From an uncultured Prevotellaceae bacterium (lineage in GTDB: Bacteria > Bacteroidota > Bacteroidia > Bacteroidales > Bacteroidaceae): a stretch of 10,761 bases of DNA. Below the pieces are notes generated by a model. It was not told the origin of the DNA. It saw only the letters and a list, made by a program, of their open reading frames with translations, and did not search any database. This document shows positions 7,277 through 10,761 of this stretch, piece by piece. The stretch is from NCBI GenBank assembly GCA_902803455.1, contig CADCQC010000387.1:1-10761 (forward strand), in the 5' to 3' direction. The translations under genes were made by a program, and so were the position numbers. The first letter of the stretch is position 1. Every line of letters begins with the position of its first letter.

Positions 7277-7366
7277 CACGCAAAATTTCACCCCGGAAAG
7301 TATTGAAAATTTCTTGAAAGAATTCATAATCATAGGCAACTATTTCAAACTTTAAACAACAATCAG

Positions 7367-8434
7367 ATGAAGAAGTACAATTTCAATGCCGGTCCTTCTA
7401 TCCTCCCTCGTGAGGTGATTGAGAAAACGGCTCAGCAAATCCTTGACTTTAACGGCAGTGGACTCTCTCTCGCAGAGATCAGCCATAGAGCAAAGGATTT
7501 CCAACCAGTGGTCGATGAGGCTGTGGCTCTCATCAAGGAACTGCTTCAGGTGCCCGAGGGCTATTCTGTCATTTTCCTTGGAGGTGGTGCCTCTCTCGAG
7601 TTCTGTATGGTTCCATTTAATTTCCTCATCAAGAAAGCTGCATACCTCAATACGGGCACATGGGCAAAGAAAGCCATGAAAGAGGCCAAACTCTTCGGTG
7701 AGGTGGTCGAGGTGGCTTCTTCAGCAGATGCCAATTATACTTTCATCCCAAAAGGATGGACTTGTCCTGATGATGTCGACTACTTGCATATCACAACCAA
7801 CAACACCATCTATGGCACCGAAATACGCAAAGATCTCGATGTCAACGTCAGACTCATCGCCGATATGTCGTCAGATATCTTCAGCCGTCCTATCGACGTG
7901 AAGAAGTATGATGCCATCTACGCCGGTGCTCAGAAGAACCTGGCTATGGCTGGTGTGACTCTTGTCATCGTCAAGGATGAGGCACTGGGTAAAGCACCCA
8001 GACAGATTCCTACCATGCTCGACTACCGCACACACGTCGAGAAAGGTTCCATGTTCAACACACCTCCTGTGGTGCCTATCTACAGCGCACTCGAGACACT
8101 GAGATGGATCAAAGCCAACGGTGGCGTAGAGGCCATGGACAAACTGGCACGTGAGCGCGCAGAGATCGTTTACAGTGAGATCGACCGCAACAAACTCTTC
8201 CGTGGCACCGTAGTGGAGGAGGACCGTTCTCTCATGAACATCTGCTTCGTGATGAACGACGAATACAAAGAACTCGAGAAGCCCTTCTTCGAGTATGCTA
8301 CATCACAAGGGATGGTGGGCATCAAGGGCCACCGCTCAGTGGGCGGCTTCCGTGCCAGCTGCTACAATGCACAGACCATCGAGGGCGTGCAGGCTCTCGT
8401 CAAGTGCATGAAGGAATTTGAGGCACAGCATTAA
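7367..8434 (+). CDS. serC: Phosphoserine aminotransferase
   Basis: SerC is a cytosolic PLP enzyme that converts 3-phosphohydroxypyruvate plus glutamate to O-phosphoserine plus 2-oxoglutarate. The same fold can also act in pyridoxal phosphate synthesis. The 355 residues open with the family signature YNFNAGPS (4-11) and continue with SHR (39-41) and GGGAS (72-76), which contacts the cofactor phosphate. TNNTIYGTE follows at 144-152. Asp166 in ADMSSD is the likely partner of the pyridine nitrogen, and Lys190 in YAGAQKN is the Schiff-base lysine. HRSVGGFRAS near the C-terminus binds the substrate phosphate and carboxylate. Length and motifs are normal for the family. ATG 7367 starts exactly at the conserved N-terminus. 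A good promoter lies about 90 bases upstream, and serA follows after 34 bases, so the two probably form an operon. Confidence 0.97.
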   Translation: MKKYNFNAGPSILPREVIEKTAQQILDFNGSGLSLAEISHRAKDFQPVVDEAVALIKELLQVPEGYSVIFLGGGASLEFCMVPFNFLIKKAAYLNTGTWAKKAMKEAKLFGEVVEVASSADANYTFIPKGWTCPDDVDYLHITTNNTIYGTEIRKDLDVNVRLIADMSSDIFSRPIDVKKYDAIYAGAQKNLAMAGVTLVIVKDEALGKAPRQIPTMLDYRTHVEKGSMFNTPPVVPIYSALETLRWIKANGGVEAMDKLARERAEIVYSEIDRNKLFRGTVVEEDRSLMNICFVMNDEYKELEKPFFEYATSQGMVGIKGHRSVGGFRASCYNAQTIEGVQALVKCMKEFEAQH

Positions 8435-8468
8435 TCCTGATTGACAACACATACAAATTCATCATCAA

Positions 8469-9386
8469 ATGAAAGTATTAGTCGCTACAGAGAAACCGTT
8501 TGCACCTGTCGCCATCGATGGCATCAGAAAAGAAATAGAGGGTGCCGGACACCAACTCCTGCTCTTGGAGAAATATACTGACAAGGCTCAGCTCATCGAG
8601 GCTGTGGCTGATGTTGATGCGATGATCGTGCGCTCTGACAAAGTTACACCTGAAGTGCTCGATGCCGCTAAGCAACTGAAAATCGTGGTGCGTGCCGGTG
8701 CTGGCTACGACTCCATCGACACCGCTTATGCCAAAGAGAAAGGGGTGGTCGTGGAAAATACACCAGGACAGAATGCCAATGCCGTGGCTGAACTGGTTTT
8801 CGGACTCCTCGTCTATGCCGTACGCAGTTTCTATAACGGAAAGGCTGGGTCTGAACTCTTGGGCAAAAAACTGGGTATCTTGGCTTTTGGAAATGTGGGC
8901 CGCAATGTGGCACGCATCGCTAAAGGATTCGGTATGGATATCTATGCCTATGATGCTTATTGCCCGGCAGAGGTCATCGAACAGGCTGGCGTGCATGCTG
9001 TCGCTAACCAGGATGAACTCTTCCAGACCTGTGACATCGTGAGTCTCCATATCCCTGCAACACCTGAGACCAAGCAGAGCATCAACCGCGCTGTCGTCGG
9101 ACAGATGCACAAGGGGGGTATCCTCGTCAATACGGCAAGAAAAGAGGTGATCAACGAACCGGAACTGTTGCAACTCATGGCAGAACGTACTGATTTGAAG
9201 TTTGTCACCGATATCAAACCGGATGCTGATGCTGAGTTCGCTGCTTTCGAGGGACGCTATTTCAGCACACCGAAGAAAATGGGTGCTCAGACCGCTGAGG
9301 CCAACATCAATGCGGGCATCGCTGCAGCCAAGCAGATCAATGCTTACTTCGCAGACGGATGCACCAAATTCCAGGTCAACAAGTAA
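8469..9386 (+). CDS. serA: D-3-phosphoglycerate dehydrogenase, short lysine-type form
   Basis: SerA oxidises 3-phosphoglycerate to 3-phosphohydroxypyruvate with NAD, the entry step of serine synthesis. At 305 residues it has only the substrate and nucleotide domains and lacks the C-terminal ACT or regulatory domain of the longer forms, so serine inhibition through ACT is not expected. Visible motifs are VRAGAGYD (74-81), NTPGQNANAVAE (97-108), the Rossmann turn GNVGR (141-145) with Ala139 in place of the first glycine of GxGxxG, and the substrate-binding NTARKE (221-226, Arg224). Where most family members have the catalytic His in a TPH motif, this one has TPKKMG (267-272), so Lys269 replaces His. 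This matches the type IIIK class known from Bacteroides and Entamoeba. The usual downstream DVFxxEP motif is also not recognisable. The gene lies 34 bases after serC and ends at a strong terminator. Confidence 0.94.
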   Translation: MKVLVATEKPFAPVAIDGIRKEIEGAGHQLLLLEKYTDKAQLIEAVADVDAMIVRSDKVTPEVLDAAKQLKIVVRAGAGYDSIDTAYAKEKGVVVENTPGQNANAVAELVFGLLVYAVRSFYNGKAGSELLGKKLGILAFGNVGRNVARIAKGFGMDIYAYDAYCPAEVIEQAGVHAVANQDELFQTCDIVSLHIPATPETKQSINRAVVGQMHKGGILVNTARKEVINEPELLQLMAERTDLKFVTDIKPDADAEFAAFEGRYFSTPKKMGAQTAEANINAGIAAAKQINAYFADGCTKFQVNK

Positions 9387-9399
9387 TTTGATCAATATC

Positions 9400-9440
9400 G
9401 GCCGCGGAAGTGTGATGGCACACTTTCGCGGTCTTTATTT
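9400..9440 (+). terminator. Factor-independent terminator after serA
   Basis: Bases 9400-9414 pair with 9419-9433 over 15 bp with two G-T wobbles around the tetraloop ATGG (9415-9418), followed by TTTATTT (9434-9440). It begins 13 bases after the serA stop codon. This is the most convincing terminator in the window, and it separates serC-serA from the DUF1015 gene. Confidence 0.85.
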
Positions 9441-9506
9441 CTGACCAGTCATCTTCATCCTTTTATCCAGTATTCTTAGAATATACCTTAAATCAAAACG
9501 CATAAT

Positions 9507-10754
9507 ATGGCTATCGTAAAACCTTTCAAAGGCGTCAGACCTCCTCGCCAGTTGGTGGAGAAAGTGGAGTCAAGACCCTATGATGTGCTCAACTCTGAAG
9601 AGGCACGCCAGGAGGCGGGCGACAATGAGATGAGTCTCTACCATATCATCAAACCTGAGATCGACTTTGAACCGGGCACGTCGGAATACGACCCTAAAGT
9701 ATATCAGCGGGCTGCGGAGAACTTCCAGAAATTCCAAGACAAGGGGTGGCTCGTTCAGGACGATGAGGAGCATTATTATATCTATGCGCAGACCATGAAC
9801 GGTAAAACGCAGTATGGACTTGTCGTGGCTGCTCATGTGGATGATTACATGCAGGGGCGTATCAAGAAACATGAACTTACCAGGCGTGACAAGGAAGAGG
9901 ACCGCATGAAACATGTGCGTGTCAATAATGCCAACATCGAACCGGTGTTCTTCGCCTATCCCGACAATGATGTGCTTGACAGGATTATCAGCCGCTATGC
10001 CGATACCACTCCGGAGTATGACTTCATCGCTCCTATTGATGGCTTCCGCCATCAGTTCTGGATCATCAGCGATACCGACGACATTGCAGTCATCACCAGG
10101 GAGTTCGCTCGGATTCCATATCTTTATATCGCCGACGGGCATCACCGCTCAGCAGCGGCTGCTCTCGTGTGTGCTGAGAAACAGCGTCAGAACCCCAACC
10201 ATAAGGGGAATGAGGAGTACAACTATTTCATGGCGGTATGCTTCCAGGCCTCACAACTTACCATCCTTGATTACAATCGTGTCGTCACCGACCTCAACGG
10301 CCTCTCGCCGGAGCAGTTCTTTAAGGCGCTGCGTGAGCATTTCACGGTAGAGAATATGGGTACCGAAATCTATAAACCACAACAGCTTCATGAGTTCTCG
10401 CTCTATCTTGACGGTCATTGGTATAAACTCAATGCTAAGAGAGGATCCTATGACAACAGCGATCCTATCGGTGTGCTGGATGTGGACATCTCCTCCCGAC
10501 TCATCCTCGACGAGATCTTAGGCATACAGGACCTGCGCAGTTCGAAGCGTATCGATTTCGTGGGGGGATTGCGTGGTCTGGGCGAGTTGAAGCGGAGAGT
10601 CGACAGTGGTGAGATGCGGTTGGCGCTTGCCCTCTATCCCGTGTCGATGAAACAGATCATGGATATCGCCGACAGTGGCAACATCATGCCGCCAAAGGCT
10701 ACATGGTTTGAGCCAAAACTGCGCTCCGGACTTGTCATCCATAAACTTTCATGA
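9507..10754 (+). CDS. DUF1015-family protein, possible serine-metabolism enzyme
   Basis: This cytosolic protein of 415 residues has no signal peptide or membrane segment. It is recognised as DUF1015 (COG4198) from the N-terminal MAIVKPFKGVRPP, the KHELTRRDKEEDR region (121-133), the motif IADGHHRSAAA (208-218), FVGG (351-354) and the C-terminal MPPKATWFEPKLRSGLV (394-410). DGHHR resembles the active-site loop of ParB/sulfiredoxin-fold proteins, a group that includes free-serine kinases such as SerK and SbnI. Placement beside serC and serA makes a serine- or phosphoserine-related activity reasonable, but this is inference. A strong terminator at 9400-9440 stands between serA and this gene, so it probably has its own promoter in the 66 bases after the hairpin, although I see no clear consensus there. 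ATG 9507 opens exactly on the conserved N-terminus. The gene is complete, ending 7 bases before the window edge. Confidence 0.9.
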   Translation: MAIVKPFKGVRPPRQLVEKVESRPYDVLNSEEARQEAGDNEMSLYHIIKPEIDFEPGTSEYDPKVYQRAAENFQKFQDKGWLVQDDEEHYYIYAQTMNGKTQYGLVVAAHVDDYMQGRIKKHELTRRDKEEDRMKHVRVNNANIEPVFFAYPDNDVLDRIISRYADTTPEYDFIAPIDGFRHQFWIISDTDDIAVITREFARIPYLYIADGHHRSAAAALVCAEKQRQNPNHKGNEEYNYFMAVCFQASQLTILDYNRVVTDLNGLSPEQFFKALREHFTVENMGTEIYKPQQLHEFSLYLDGHWYKLNAKRGSYDNSDPIGVLDVDISSRLILDEILGIQDLRSSKRIDFVGGLRGLGELKRRVDSGEMRLALALYPVSMKQIMDIADSGNIMPPKATWFEPKLRSGLVIHKLS

Positions 10755-10761
10755 CAGCCGA

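Noticed and set aside
7282..7366. Riboswitch or attenuator in the serC leader
   Set aside because: The leader of about 80 bases is A/T-rich, with no conserved aptamer features, no stable stem and no leader peptide rich in serine codons.
8478..9395. Reverse-strand ORF with the same length as serA (305 codons)
   Set aside because: The equal length is a coincidence of the same stop-free stretch. The forward frame has every SerA landmark, and the reverse product shows none.

Overview
The window reads as an ordinary chromosomal segment of a Bacteroidales bacterium, most likely Prevotella or a close relative. The GyrA, SerA and SerC proteins have the Bacteroidetes form. The clearest promoter, upstream of serC, fits the Bacteroidetes -33 TTTG / -7 TAnnTTTG pattern. 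Starts are preceded by A/T-rich sequence rather than strong Shine-Dalgarno motifs. All seven complete genes and the partial first gene lie on the + strand. The long reverse-strand ORFs are antisense shadows. I see no tRNA, rRNA, CRISPR array, insertion sequence, phage gene or attachment site.

Layout. (1) 1-151 is the C-terminal end of an unidentified short charged protein, followed by a hairpin (209-244) that probably ends its transcript. (2) 420-3119 is gyrA, the DNA gyrase A subunit, with a repetitive acidic tail; its leader holds a possible promoter and three tiny ORFs. (3) 3173-4429 is an exported TPR-type protein 53 bases after gyrA, followed by a strong terminator-like hairpin (4448-4515) and a second perfect inverted repeat (4521-4537). 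(4) 4599-5804 is a second exported TPR-type protein, a diverged paralogue of the first, lying 4 bases upstream of (5) 5809-7128, a DbpA-like DEAD-box RNA helicase with DEFD in motif II. (6) 7367-8434 is serC and (7) 8469-9386 is serA, a short lysine-type phosphoglycerate dehydrogenase. They share a recognisable promoter and end at a good terminator (9400-9440). (8) 9507-10754 is a DUF1015-family protein with a DGHHR motif.

How the genes work together. SerA and SerC carry out the first two steps of phosphorylated serine biosynthesis: 3-phosphoglycerate to 3-phosphohydroxypyruvate to O-phosphoserine. The DUF1015 protein next door may act on serine or phosphoserine, but that is inference. Gyrase A and the first TPR protein may be co-transcribed. 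The second TPR protein and the helicase very probably are. No clearly new multi-gene system is visible. The points most worth a second look are the GyrA quinolone-contact residues, the GyrA acidic repeat tail, the duplicated exported TPR proteins, the lysine-type SerA, the DEFD helicase and the DUF1015 neighbour of the serine genes.
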